Below are positions 1-8,152 of a stretch of DNA of 64,000 nt, piece after piece. A model generated the notes under the pieces. That model was not told the origin of the DNA. It saw only the letters and a list, made by a program, of their open reading frames with translations, and made no database searches. The position numbers were made by a program, and so were the translations under genes. The stretch lies in NCBI RefSeq assembly GCF_040096055.1, contig NZ_JBBMFK010000022.1:1-64000 (forward strand), written 5' to 3'. The number at the start of each line of letters is the position of its first letter. Position 1 is the first letter of the stretch. The DNA is from Pseudoflavonifractor intestinihominis (GTDB taxonomy: Bacteria; Bacillota; Clostridia; Oscillospirales; Oscillospiraceae).

Positions 1-109
1 AATGGCTCTTTTTATTTGCCATTGGGGTGCTCACTTTTTGAGTACCATTTGCTACATTTTCATTTTACCGAAAACACGATAAAACTTGACAATGTGAGGA
101 GGCTCTGTC

Positions 110-442
110 ATGGAAGTTTTCGTAACTGCCGGAAAGCAGTTGTTCATTGTACTGCTTATTCTTGTGTCACTCCCGTCGGTCTGTAAACTGCTATGGTGGC
201 TCCGTCTCTTGCCCTTGGCGGTGTATTTTGTCGCTACCAAACTCTTTTTCCCTGCATGGGCGGCAAACCACAGAATCCTTTGTCTGAGCCTCTTTGCGGG
301 ATGTATCCTGTTTGCGGTTCTGGCATGGGGACACCGCATTTACCGCAGGAAACAGGAACAGCGGTTTTGGGAAACGCAGATATTATCTGACCCTTCCACC
401 CATTATTGGCCATTCCCAGGGGAGACAAGTAAAACGGAATAA
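110..442 (+). CDS. Small hypothetical membrane protein
   Basis: A 110-residue protein with an AGGAGG-type ribosome binding site just before the ATG. It has two or three hydrophobic segments (about residues 9-27, 30-48 and 55-72) followed by a basic turn (YRRKQEQR) and a polar tail, so it is probably an inner-membrane protein with a short cytoplasmic C-terminus. It lies convergent to the virB6-like gene and is followed at once by a strong terminator. I do not recognise the family. Its opposite orientation to the conjugation genes suggests it lies outside that operon. Confidence 0.6.
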   Translation: MEVFVTAGKQLFIVLLILVSLPSVCKLLWWLRLLPLAVYFVATKLFFPAWAANHRILCLSLFAGCILFAVLAWGHRIYRRKQEQRFWETQILSDPSTHYWPFPGETSKTE

Positions 443-459
443 TCGCGTATATGTCATAA

Positions 460-490
460 GCGGGACAGGTGTTTCCTGTCCCGCTTTTTT
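460..490 (+). terminator. Rho-independent terminator after the small membrane gene
   Basis: A perfect 10-bp stem (GCGGGACAGG/CCTGTCCCGC) with a 5-base loop is followed by six T on the plus strand. It sits between the convergent genes ending at 442 and 494. Confidence 0.9.
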
Positions 491-493
491 ATG

Positions 494-1333
494 TTATAAA
501 CCCAGCATTTCCTTTACGATCCGATCTGCGCCCTTGACAAGTCCGGTGAGGATCAGCATATTGAAAATGAGCTGTCCGACATATTGCCATACCATGCTCA
601 CAGCGGAAAGAGATGCGTCTGCCGCTGGTGTGGAGCTGGACAGGAAAGCCGAATAGATCAGGCAGGCCAGAACCACTACCGCCCCCTCCATACACACGCC
701 GATATAGCTTTTCAAAAATGCTTTTCCGCTTGCAGAGGTTCCTTCCCCGGCAAAAGACGCCAATGGAAGGGGGGCCAGGGCGGTGTAGAGATAGAGCCGG
801 AAAAACCGTCCATAGACCGTAAGCAGCAGGATAAAGGACATGATAGTGATAAAAAGGCTGGATAATAGAGATACCAGCCATAGAGGGATACTCTCCAAAA
901 GGCCCAGACTTTCCACCGCAGTCACGATCTCCGTGGGCAGCGTAGCCGCCGTAGAAATAGAGCCGCCCACACTGCCCATAACGGTATTGACAACCCCTCC
1001 ACAGATGGCAAATATGGCTGTCATCAATTCCATGCAGCTCCCCACCGCCAGCTTTGCCAAAATAAATCTTATAAAGTGACGCAGGGCAAATTCCGGGCGT
1101 TGAAAGTCCCGGAAACTGGCCGCACTCTGGAAAATTCCAATGGCAAAAAACAGGACCAGCAGACCATATCCAACCCCCACCAGGGCGTTATGGATGCCGA
1201 GGATAGAGTTCCATATATCGCCGCCCTTGAAAGTCTCCGGCGTCTGGGTCAGAAGGGTCCATATCTCGGCCAGTTTGTCGTTCCACCCGGAAAGCGCGTC
1301 CTCCAGAATATTAACGACCCAGTTATCGCTGAT
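494..1333 (-). CDS. VirB6/TrbL-like conjugation channel membrane protein
   Basis: A polytopic membrane protein of the VirB6/TrbL-like group found after Maff2 in Tn1549-type ICEs; it would form part of the inner-membrane mating channel. Hydrophobic stretches fill the sequence (for example near VGYGLLVLFFAIGIF, PLWLVSLLSSLFITIM and VVVLACLIYSAFL). The frame is open to 1336 and its first residues (ISDNWVVNILEDALSGWNDK) look like a genuine N-terminus. An excellent AAAGGAGGTG site at 1341-1350 precedes it, but no ATG, GTG or TTG lies at the expected distance; the codon there is ATC at 1333. The first normal start is GTG at 1180, inside the first membrane region. Either ATC is used or the start codon was lost. 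Confidence 0.75.
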   Translation of the reverse strand: MSDNWVVNILEDALSGWNDKLAEIWTLLTQTPETFKGGDIWNSILGIHNALVGVGYGLLVLFFAIGIFQSAASFRDFQRPEFALRHFIRFILAKLAVGSCMELMTAIFAICGGVVNTVMGSVGGSISTAATLPTEIVTAVESLGLLESIPLWLVSLLSSLFITIMSFILLLTVYGRFFRLYLYTALAPLPLASFAGEGTSASGKAFLKSYIGVCMEGAVVVLACLIYSAFLSSSTPAADASLSAVSMVWQYVGQLIFNMLILTGLVKGADRIVKEMLGL

Positions 1334-1350
1334 AAAGCTGCACCTCCTTT

Positions 1351-1385
1351 GGGGAATTGCGTCTCACGGTGAGACACAATTCCCC
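1351..1385 (-). promoter_or_regulatory. Stem-loop between maff2 and virB6-like gene
   Basis: Inverted repeat GGGGAATTGCGTCTC / GAGACACAATTCCCC with one mismatch and a 5-base loop. It abuts the AAAGGAGG site of the virB6-like gene. With no T-run on the minus strand it looks more like an mRNA processing or stability element than a terminator. Confidence 0.55.
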
Positions 1386-1402
1386 ATTTTCTTTTGCATG
1401 GC

Positions 1403-1723
1403 TCATGCCACGCCGATGGTGGTCAGGATCTCCTTGGCAAAGGCAATCAGCAGCCCGCCAAACAGACACAGGAACCCCTGGGTGCGCTGGGAGGCGTCGT
1501 GGCTCTGGATGCTCATGCCAACCTGCACCACGCCCCAGCCCAGGATGATGATGCCCAGGGCACGAATGATGGAGAAGATAAAGTCGGAAAGATTGTTGAC
1601 GATACTGAGCGGATCGTCTGCGGCCATAGCGGGGACTGTCAGGAGAGAAATGGTCAGTACCAAAACCGCCCAAATGCACTGGATGCGGCGTCCGTTTTTC
1701 TTCGTCAGGGATCGCTTGTTCAT
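1403..1723 (-). CDS. Maff2 family protein (VirB2-like small membrane protein)
   Basis: A 106-residue protein with a basic N-terminus (MNKRSLTKKNGRR), a signal-like hydrophobic segment ending in a probable cleavage site (VPAMAADD), and two further hydrophobic segments (IIRALGIIILGWGVV and FLCLFGGLLIAFA). This is the Maff2 family, always found next to VirD4 in these ICEs and similar in size and layout to VirB2 pilin-like subunits; that role is inferred. The ATG at 1723 follows GGAGGAA (1731-1737) and begins directly after the virD4 stop, so the two are translationally linked. Confidence 0.85.
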   Translation of the reverse strand: MNKRSLTKKNGRRIQCIWAVLVLTISLLTVPAMAADDPLSIVNNLSDFIFSIIRALGIIILGWGVVQVGMSIQSHDASQRTQGFLCLFGGLLIAFAKEILTTIGVA

Positions 1724-1724
1724 G

Positions 1725-3268
1725 TTAAGATTCCTCCATTTCATCAATGATTTCAATGTCGTCCAAAGATGTAAAGATAAAGTCCAGATCCTCCTCGGCA
1801 TACAGGCAGCGGGGACTATGGATATATGGCGCGGCCCCGCCGTCCGCGGTGAGCTTGATATTGGGGTGTCGCATAAGGTCATATTTTTCATCAATGACCG
1901 GAGCCTCACCCCGCAGGAGCACCAGGGCATAGCGGTTGTCGAGCATACGCACCTCGTCCGGGGTCAAGAGTTCCCGCCCTGCCTGTTGGAAGTTTTGGGA
2001 ATAGGAGCCGTTGCGCCCCCGGCTTTGGCTTGAAGTTCTGGTCTCGATGGTCTCCTTGCCCAGCAGCTCCGACACATACTTGTGGGTGCTTTGCTCGTTG
2101 CCTCCCAGGTACACAAAAGCGTCAGCATTGCCGATGATCCCCTCCCAGGAGTCTTTGAACAGCTCTTTAAGCTGACTGATATTTTGCAGAATAATAGTAG
2201 CCATGACATTTCTGGATCTCATGGTAGCCTGTAAACGGGCATAGCCGTCAGGGAGTGCCACATTTGCAAATTCATCAAACATGAGCCGGACTGGAATAGG
2301 CAGGCTGCCCCCATGTACCTTGTCCGCCTGAAAGTAAAGCTCCTGAAATGCCTGGGTGTAAAGCATACCAACCAAAAAGTTGAGAGACACATCGTTGCTG
2401 TCAGGAATGACGCAGAAGATAGCCTGCTTGCGTTCCCCCAGTTTTTCCAGCTCCATCGTGTCCGTGCTGGTGATCCGCTGCACCTCCGGCAAGGAGAACG
2501 GAGCCAGCCGCACGGCAGCGGTAATCAAAATGCTCATAGCCGTCTCACTGGGAGCCTGCTTGAACACCTTATATTGCCGCAGGGCGATATGGCTGGGGTT
2601 TTCCTCCTCCAGCGCCTCAAACAGAAGATCCAACGGGGATTGATAATCGCCGTCGCCCTCTTTCGCCGTACCGTATTCCAGCATGGTGAGCATCATTTCC
2701 ATGGTCTGCTCCTCTGGCGGCGCCTCATGCAGAAGATACAGCATAAGGGCACAATCTAAAGCTGTCTCGGATTTCTCCCAAAACGGATCATTGGCATGGG
2801 CGTTTTTGGGGGTGGTATTGCGGATAAAGTTCGCTATGAGTTTCAGCACATCGGCGTCACTTCGGATATAGCGGAACGGGTTATAGCAGTCGGAGCGGTC
2901 CGGGTCCACCAGGTCAAATACGCGGATGGTGTACCCTTTCCGCAACAACAACGGAATGGTGCTCCGGGCCAGCTCCCCCTTCGGGTCCGTGCAAATATAG
3001 GAGGTGTTGGCGAGATAGATATTGGGCTTTACCACATAGCGCGTCTTGCCTGATCCTGAACCGCCCACAATGATTTGCAGAAGGTTCCGTTGATGTTTCC
3101 GGCTGTTCAGGCTCATGCGGATATGCTGGGTGAGGATGACATTATTCTCCTCCTTTTTGTCGCGGTATTTCCGGTCAAGCTGCCTGGGGTCGCCCCAATG
3201 GGCGGAGCCATGTTCCTCTCCCGGCCTCCGGTTCTGGCGTGTTGAGCGATAGAGAACAAGGGCAAAGG
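1725..3268 (-). pseudogene. VirD4/TraG-type coupling ATPase, 5'-truncated
   Basis: Type IV coupling protein ATPase that would link the relaxosome to the mating channel. Walker A is visible as GGSGSGKTRY, followed by YICTDPKGEL, and the Walker B region reads LMFDEFANVALPDG. Homology continues upstream of the ATG at 3116 in the same frame (HGSAHWGDPRQLDRKYRDKK) back to about 3270, where it stops abruptly at repA sequence. The N-terminal membrane anchor and natural start are therefore missing. An internal start at 3116 would give 463 residues holding the full ATPase core but no membrane domain. Full-length relatives have about 600 residues. Confidence 0.85.
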
Positions 3269-3397
3269 CATAAGTTTTGCGTCTGTGGAGAGGTGTTTGA
3301 AACGGGGGCTTGTAATCAGCAGTCGAGGAATACGGAAGTAGATGAATTGTTCTGATTCATCCCCGTAAAAATAGTCAGATAGAATAATCTCTGACAC
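3269..3397 (-). pseudogene. RepA_N replication initiator, N-terminal fragment
   Basis: The GTG at 3397 follows an AAGGAAAGGAGG site. The sequence reads VSEIILSDYFYGDESEQF, then FRIPRLLITSPRFK, then HLSTDAKL, which is the start of the RepA_N domain of ICE and plasmid replication initiators. At about 3270 homology ends and the DNA continues into virD4. A hybrid frame runs on to 3113 but encodes out-of-frame virD4 sequence. The gene is non-functional as a replication initiator. Confidence 0.75.
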
Positions 3398-3523
3398 AAT
3401 CTGCCCCCCTCCTTTCCTTGGGTCATAATCGTTCGCAAAATCTTTGAGGTGTATGTTTATTGCAGGGGATGTAGCGCAAGTGCCCCCCACTTGAGTTACG
3501 AGACCAATTAAGTATTTGCCCAT

Positions 3524-3570
3524 AAAAAGGAGGCACCCATGATACCGAAATTCCGGTATTGGACGCCTCC
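3524..3570 (-). terminator. Leftward terminator-like hairpin
   Basis: Outer stem GGAGGC/GCCTCC encloses a second stem ATACCG/CGGTAT; the minus strand continues into TTTTTAT. It lies upstream of the repA fragment and would isolate the ICE remnant from transcription coming from the right. Confidence 0.55.
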
Positions 3571-3668
3571 TATATAACAAAGATACACACTGTTCCGCTA
3601 ATTTTAGACTATTTATTTCTGTTTTTGCTATTTTTCTGCCTCACTTTTGGGCGCATAGAAGTTTTACG

Positions 3669-3730
3669 CATGGGAGAGCGTACGGTTCGCATCCGTAAGG
3701 TCGACGGTTCGATCCCGTTCAGGTCCACCA
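3669..3730 (+). tRNA. 3' fragment of tRNA-Ala(CGC), probable attachment site remnant
   Basis: The anticodon arm (TACGG-TTCGCAT-CCGTA, anticodon CGC), variable loop, T-arm (GACGG-TTCGATC-CCGTT) and acceptor 3' strand CAGGTCCACCA are present. The 5' acceptor strand (expected GGACCTG) and the 5' half of the D-arm are absent. It is therefore not a functional tRNA. A 3' tRNA end without its 5' half is the usual scar at the far end of an element integrated into a tRNA gene. The minus strand reads as the familiar spurious peptide DLNGIEPSTLRMRTVRSP. Confidence 0.85.
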
Positions 3731-3748
3731 TAAATTCAAAATGGTATA

Positions 3749-3810
3749 GATGCCACTGGCGCAAAGCCAGTGGCATCAACCGTTTTCGGGCTTTTTCAGC
3801 CCGAATTTTT
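3749..3810 (+). terminator. Double hairpin terminator downstream of tRNA fragment
   Basis: A perfect 12-bp stem GATGCCACTGGC/GCCAGTGGCATC (3749-3777) is followed by TTCGGGCT/AGCCCGAA and five T (3785-3810). It is probably the original tRNA-Ala terminator carried with the 3' end. Confidence 0.8.
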
Positions 3811-3903
3811 ACGGATGATTTTATAGATGTCAACCGCCGTTTCCACCTAACTGGTGGGATTTGACCCCTCTTTTCTCAGCAGCTGGCAAGACTGAAGCTA
3901 TGC

Positions 3904-3948
3904 AGCGCCCTTTTTGAAGCAACAACTTTCAAAAAGGGCGCTATTTTT
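3904..3948 (+). terminator. Rho-independent terminator
   Basis: A 15-bp stem AGCGCCCTTTTTGAA/TTCAAAAAGGGCGCT with a 9-base loop is followed by ATTTTT. The rest of 3398-4072 contains no gene that I can support. Confidence 0.7.
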
Positions 3949-4072
3949 CTGCCGATAGAATACACAAAATTTGCGGCGTCAATTTGTTGGTCGTGACGGG
4001 CCAATAAGTTGGCGTCCTTTTTCATTTTTAGGTAATTTCAAAAAAGGCACTAAAATTTAGGAGGGAAACAAA

Positions 4073-4618
4073 ATGGGCAGCAATCAATTTTTTCGAGAAC
4101 TTTGCACCACTCTTCGCCGAGAAGGCTCCACGGCACAGCCGGAGCGGGACGGTCTGCTCCCTGTGGAATGGATGGTTCTTCCCCTGTGCAAAATCAGCGA
4201 CGGTGCCAGCATCCGGTACGCTCACAAAGATGTAGATACCCTGGAACGGGAACGAGCCTGCCAAAAGGCCACGGATCTCGCCTGCGTGGTGCGGAAATAT
4301 ATGACCCTGATAGAACAGGCGCCCCCTCTGAAAGCTCAGGGGCCGACCGGTGACTTCCGAACGCTGTCCGAATTCAACGGAACGGTCCTGGCTGGACACC
4401 AGACCGAGTACGGCGTCCACCTCGTGACCTGGGACTGGAGCTTTGACCGTAAGGGACTCAACCAAGGGCATTCCTATAGGGAAACTGCCTGGACGCCAAG
4501 CGGGATTTTGCCATCCGCTCCGGCCTCATTCCCAAACAACTGCTTTTCGGTCAGAAGCAGCCTCACCACGTATGAGGACATCTGGCGCAGAGTGATCTGG
4601 AAGGGTGTCGGACTATGA
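4073..4618 (+). pseudogene. Decayed conserved ICE hypothetical protein
   Basis: An intact start with AGGAGGG upstream opens a protein beginning MGSNQFFRELCTTLRREG, which resembles a hypothetical protein common in gut Clostridia ICEs. From about 4475 the plausible continuation (AKRDFAIRSGLIPKQLLFGQ) is in another frame, and around 4556 the sequence returns to the first frame as TTYEDIWRR. Two compensating frameshifts are therefore likely. The 3' end then runs into the next fragment. I do not know the function of the family. Confidence 0.45.
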
Positions 4619-5102
4619 TCTCATCCCTAAAGTCAACTCAGATGTGACTCTTGGCCGTTATGTCGCTGTTGCCGGTCAGATGCAGGGTGATCCCAGATTC
4701 CCCGAAGCGGCCTGGCCCTACATGGACGAGCATACTCCCACCACAGGGGCATATTTGGAAGATGCAAACGAGTTGGCGTTGGCCATTGAGGGAATGCAGC
4801 ATGAAGACGGCGAGCTGCTGAAATATCTGTCGGTTCTTTCGGCGGAGCAGCCTGGAACTATGCAGGATTCTCTCCGTTGTGCTATGAATCTGGACGATTA
4901 CGAGCGTATCACGGAGGGCACCTATGAATACGTTCAAATCGTCCTGCGGCGCATCGGTGCTGATGATGAGCTAATCAATACCATCGACGGGTATATGGAT
5001 TTTGAGAAGCTGGGCGAGGACGCCATGGTAGAGGACGGCGTCCGGCAAACCGAGCTCGGTCTTATCCGCCGATGCAGTAACCCCTTCTCTGAAGAAACGT
5101 AG
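4605..5102 (+). pseudogene. ArdA-like antirestriction protein fragment (tentative)
   Basis: An acidic protein of up to 165 residues with SDYDLIPKVNSDVTLGRYV near its start, then NELALAIEGMQHEDGELLKY and MNLDDYERITEG. The spacing of these blocks recalls ArdA-type antirestriction proteins, which mimic DNA to block type I restriction; that assignment is weak. There is no ribosome binding site at the GTG at 4605, and the frame is fused to the end of the preceding decayed gene, so the N-terminus is missing. Confidence 0.4.
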
Positions 5103-5534
5103 GCGTTAGAACTGGGAGATCTTTCCCGATACCCCGCAAAACCGATCTGCCACGAGTAAAGCTGGTGGCGCATACCCTCCTCGATGTGCAGATTCAGAAG
5201 ACCGCCTTCTCTCCGGCGATTGCCAGCCACCCCTTCGCGAACTCTGGAATCTCTGCTCTTCGCAATGAGGACAGCATCCTTTCCAGCGGGTATGCCATAT
5301 ATCATATCCGCGGTAAACTTTTTGTCCGGTCTGGAAAGACGTTGGCGTGGATAAAAGTGCGGAAATTCAATATTCAGGTTGCACATAAATGCGGTCACTC
5401 GATATGACAATGGCTACTTATACACCTATCTCAGAATTTAATGAATTTGGGTAGTGTCAAGGATTGGACCCGCTGACAAAAGCCCTAAAAACTCCACCCA
5501 TATGGTATAAATAGGAACAAAGGAGGGATGGAGC
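5103..5534 (+). other. Non-coding or decayed stretch before IS remnant
   Basis: About 430 bp with only short, unconvincing frames on both strands. A possible promoter for the IS remnant is seen near its end (TATAAAT at about 5507-5513), and AGGAGGG at about 5522 precedes the transposase ATG. Nothing else is recognisable. Confidence 0.4.
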
Positions 5535-6106
5535 ATGATGGGACGGCAGAGCGTTCAAATGAGTATGGTAATTCTGGATATAGCAGAATTGATCCCAACC
5601 GATCACTTACTTCGGAAAATCAATCAGATGGTTTCATTTGACTTTATCTACGATCTTGTAGCACCGCATTACCCTGCAAATGGCCGCCCATCTGTTGATC
5701 CTGCCAGTATGTTCAAAATGCTGCTGGTAGGATACCTCTATGGCATTAAGTCCGGACGCCGACTTGTCCAAGAAATTCAGTTAAACATTGCCTATCGTTG
5801 GTTTTGTGGCATCTGGAACGGCAGCAAAAACTGTTGAACCTGTCTATGGAGAAAGTTGCTTTGGGCAGGGGGTACGACACTGGCACTGTTCACAGGGGTT
5901 TGAAACTATTGGGAATTACCGGTTATATTCCCTCCATCCGTTTTCACAATGATCCAAGTAAATATGGATTTTCATATGATCCGCAGCAGGATACATTTAT
6001 TTGCCCAATGGGACAACCTCTTGTGTATCACCGTCTGAACTGCAATAAGTTCACAGGGAAATATCTTCGTTGTTACCAGGTACAGGGAGATGTATGCTCT
6101 AAGTGA
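5535..6106 (+). pseudogene. IS1182-family transposase remnant
   Basis: The first frame (5535-5837) carries the IS1182/DUF772 N-terminus, including NGRPSVDPASMFKMLLVGYL and SGRRLVQEIQLNIAYRWFCG. A second frame (5798-6106) carries a later part, YDTGTVHRGLKLLGITGYI and CPMGQPLVYHRLNCNK. The region between them, holding catalytic residues, is deleted and the C-terminal half is missing, so the transposase cannot be active. Full-length IS1182 transposases have about 450-550 residues. Confidence 0.8.
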
Positions 6107-6156
6107 CTTCTTAATCATGGTTTTTGTCATGGTTAGTGAAGCAGTCACTTAGAGCA
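6095..6156. repeat. Long imperfect hairpin after IS remnant
   Basis: Outer arms TGCTCTAAGTGACT and AGTCACTTAGAGCA form a 14-bp perfect stem. The interior can pair further (CTTCTTAATCATGG with CATGGTTAGTGAAG). It abuts the truncated end of the IS1182 remnant and precedes the recombinase ribosome binding site by about 10 bp. It may be a terminator or an old element end. Confidence 0.6.
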
Positions 6157-6179
6157 TTTTCATTTCAGGAGGTACAGCC

Positions 6180-6265
6180 ATGAGAAACGAGAAAATCACC
6201 CCTCTGTATGAGCGTTTGAGCCGCGATGATGAGTTACAGGGCGAGAGTAACTCCATATCGAACCA
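6180..6265 (+). pseudogene. Serine recombinase, 5' fragment (28 codons) cut by the 20 kb element
   Basis: The ATG at 6180 follows AGGAGGTACAGCC. The protein starts MRNEKITPLYERLSRDDE and continues LQGESNSISN, the resolvase N-terminus with the catalytic Ser in YERLS. It breaks within the next codon (CA-). The continuation QKKMLEDYARRNG is found in frame at 26710, after the inserted element. The downstream half is listed at 26710-27022. Confidence 0.9.
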
Positions 6266-6313
6266 TGATGTAATGTATAGAGGGTGGAATACACCAAAAA
6301 ACATTACATCATG
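6264..6313. repeat. Inverted repeat at the left end of the 20 kb element
   Basis: Perfect 13-bp arms CATGATGTAATGT and ACATTACATCATG flank a spacer that itself contains GGTG/CACC. The outer arm begins exactly at the insertion junction, so this is probably part of the recombinase attachment site. A second 8-bp inverted repeat (GACAGTTA/TAACTGTC) follows at 6343-6389. No matching copy is obvious at the right end. Confidence 0.7.
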
Positions 6314-6417
6314 ACTGACGGCTCATTTGTGGCGAATGAAAAGACAGTTATGATAAAGGAGGGATGCCCTCAAACCTACCGTAACTGTCAACCACATTCC
6401 CACGAAAGGAGTCTTGT

Positions 6418-6768
6418 ATGGAACTGACTTACACCAAATGCGGCGATTATCTCATTCCTGACCTTGTGTTATTGGACACCAAAGAGTACCATATCGGGAA
6501 ATATGGCCGGTTGCGCCGTGCCTACTTAAAAGAACACCGGCCCATTCTGTATACCGATCTCATTGTCACTGAAAAACTGTTTCCCCATTTGGAGGAAATC
6601 GACACCGCCTGTCGGAAGCGGCTGGAAATTATCGAAAAAGCCATGATGCAGCAAGAGGGCGTCACAGAAGCCCTGAAAGATGCCGACCAGATGGCATGGG
6701 TGCGCTCCATGAACTCTATCCACAACAGAGCCGAGGAAATTGTCCTGGCTGAGCTGGTCTACTGCTGA
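6418..6768 (+). CDS. tnpV: TnpV family transposon-encoded protein
   Basis: A 116-residue protein of the TnpV family, with the conserved N-terminal block TYTKCGDYLIPDL and the central block YLKEHRPILYTDLI. TnpV proteins accompany TnpX-type large serine recombinases in Clostridia elements; their biochemical role is not established. GAAAGGAG precedes the ATG. A relative (sharing GDYLIPDL, GKYGR and YLKEHRPILY) is nested inside the large helicase gene at 53239-53595. This is the first gene at the left end of the 20 kb element and is followed closely by the next small gene. Confidence 0.85.
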   Translation: MELTYTKCGDYLIPDLVLLDTKEYHIGKYGRLRRAYLKEHRPILYTDLIVTEKLFPHLEEIDTACRKRLEIIEKAMMQQEGVTEALKDADQMAWVRSMNSIHNRAEEIVLAELVYC

Positions 6769-6781
6769 GGGAGGGAACGCA

Positions 6782-7057
6782 ATGATTTTGGAAGCCATGT
6801 ATAACGGGGAGTTTTATCCCTGTGAAACGGTAGTGCCCACGTCCCCGGAATACCGCAAGGCGATCCAAACCTGTGCGGCGTTGATGGAGCAGCTATCCCA
6901 TCGGCTCAGTAAAGAGGACTATGCTCTGGTGGAGGAGCTTCGGGCGCAGAACGCTATCGCCCAGTGTGAGGAAAGTGAGAGCCATTTCAAGTATGGCTTT
7001 TCAGCGGGGCTGATTGTCCAGCAGGAAGCCCATGAACAGCTGCAAAACAAGAAATAG
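6782..7057 (+). CDS. DUF6809-like small protein
   Basis: A 91-residue, mostly helical protein, MILEAMYNGEFYPCE at the start and a C-terminal block YGFSAGLIVQQEA. It matches the layout of small DUF6809-type proteins of gut Firmicutes mobile elements (acidic N-terminus with a YPCE/HPGE-like motif, C-terminal GF.AG). It starts 13 bp after tnpV with GGAGGG upstream, so the two are co-transcribed. Function unknown. Confidence 0.65.
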   Translation: MILEAMYNGEFYPCETVVPTSPEYRKAIQTCAALMEQLSHRLSKEDYALVEELRAQNAIAQCEESESHFKYGFSAGLIVQQEAHEQLQNKK

Positions 7058-7067
7058 GCGATGGCCG

Positions 7068-7112
7068 AAAAAGCCCACGCAGCCGGAAAGAGAACCGGAG
7101 GCGTGGGCTTTC
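7068..7112. terminator. Terminator between tnpV operon and rhuM operon
   Basis: Stem AAAGCCCACGC/GCGTGGGCTTT with an internal CCGG/CCGG pair, ending in TTTCT on the plus strand. It separates convergent transcription units. Confidence 0.7.
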
Positions 7113-7123
7113 TGTGTATATGG

Positions 7124-8152
7124 TTATTCTGTCAGGGCATCCGAAGTTTCCGCAACCAGCCGGTCAAAGTCGCTCTGATAGGTCCGATCCTGCAAAACCC
7201 GGAACTTTTCAAACTCTTTCTCGGCAAAGGCTTTGGCAATGGCGGCGGTCACCTTGCCCTTATCATGCAGAATATCTTCCTCGTTGAACTGTAAAAATGC
7301 GTCAAGCCGCTTGACCCAATCGGCCATATACATGACATTTCCACGGCGGGCCTGCCGTTCCGCATAGTCCAGGTACATGGTGACAATCTCGTTCAGGTTA
7401 CGCATTTCCGTTTCGTTCAGATAGTTTTTAGCAACGGTGACATCCGATTTGCGGATGCGGCCTTTGGGGGCGTTTTTCCATGTGGTCAGCCCCATGTTGG
7501 GCTTGGTGCTGTCGGCACGGCCGTATACGATCTCAGCGGCGGTATGATGGGTGACCGCATAGTGGAGCTTATTCTGCACCGTTGCGAAAAACTCCTTTGT
7601 GATGGGGCTTTCCACATCGTAGTCAGCGCTGCACTGGGAATAGATGTCCGTGATTTTCTGGTAGAACCTTCTCTCGCTGGCCCGGATGTCCCGGATACGC
7701 TCCAGCTGTTCCTCGAAATAATCCTTGCCGAAAAAGTTCTCCGGCTCCCGCAGCCGTGCGTCATCCATCACATAGCCTTTGATGATGAACTCTTTCAACA
7801 CCCTGTTTGCCCAAATGCGGAACATGGTCGCCTTTTTGGAGTTCACCCGATACCCCACAGCGATAATGGCGTCCAGATTATAATAGTTGGTCTGATACCG
7901 TTTCCCGTCCGCCGCAGTTGTTTCCATTTTGGAAACAACTGAATCCTCGCTCAGTTCGCCGGATTCAAAGATATTTTTCAGGTGCTTGGAAATGGCCGCT
8001 TTCTGTACCTCGAACAGTTCTGCCATTTTTGCCTGTGTCAGCCAGAGGTTTTCCTGAAAGAGCAGGATTTCCACCCGCACTTCTCCGTTTTCGGTCTTAT
8101 AAAAGAGGATTTCTCTGGTTTCATACGGGGTCAGTCCCTGTTCCTCGCTCAT
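7124..8152 (-). CDS. RhuM family protein
   Basis: A 342-residue RhuM-family protein. The N-terminal part has a winged-helix-like segment (LTQAKMAELFEVQKAAISKH) followed by the family blocks NLDAIIAVGYRVNSKKATMF and RIWANRVLKEFIIKGY; the C-terminal half (from about residue 170) contains FATVQNKLHYAVTHHTAAE. RhuM genes occur on many mobile and pathogenicity islands, and their function is not known; a DNA-binding or toxin-antitoxin-like role is often suspected. The start overlaps the end of the upstream gene by 4 bp, so it is translationally coupled to it. Confidence 0.9.
   Translation of the reverse strand: MSEEQGLTPYETREILFYKTENGEVRVEILLFQENLWLTQAKMAELFEVQKAAISKHLKNIFESGELSEDSVVSKMETTAADGKRYQTNYYNLDAIIAVGYRVNSKKATMFRIWANRVLKEFIIKGYVMDDARLREPENFFGKDYFEEQLERIRDIRASERRFYQKITDIYSQCSADYDVESPITKEFFATVQNKLHYAVTHHTAAEIVYGRADSTKPNMGLTTWKNAPKGRIRKSDVTVAKNYLNETEMRNLNEIVTMYLDYAERQARRGNVMYMADWVKRLDAFLQFNEEDILHDKGKVTAAIAKAFAEKEFEKFRVLQDRTYQSDFDRLVAETSDALTE

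Larger units (their letters stand above)
494..3397 (-). mobile_element. Deleted remnant of a Tn1549/CTn-type ICE
   Basis: Three leftward conjugation genes in the order of this ICE family (virD4, maff2, virB6) are joined directly to the first codons of a RepA_N replication gene. The genes normally lying between repA and virD4, and everything after virB6 (virB4 onward), are absent here. The remnant is separate from the ICE at 41-64 kb, which lacks these genes inside the window. Confidence 0.7.

Noticed and set aside
3113..3580. A 155-residue leftward frame as one intact gene
   Set aside because: Only 3269-3397 has RepA-like sequence; the rest is upstream non-coding DNA and out-of-frame virD4.
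3609..3833. A 74-residue leftward frame containing DLNGIEPSTLRMRTVRSP
   Set aside because: This is the antisense of the tRNA-Ala fragment, a well-known spurious protein.
5165..5407. An 80-residue rightward frame and an overlapping leftward 158-residue frame
   Set aside because: No ribosome binding site, no family resemblance, located in decayed DNA.
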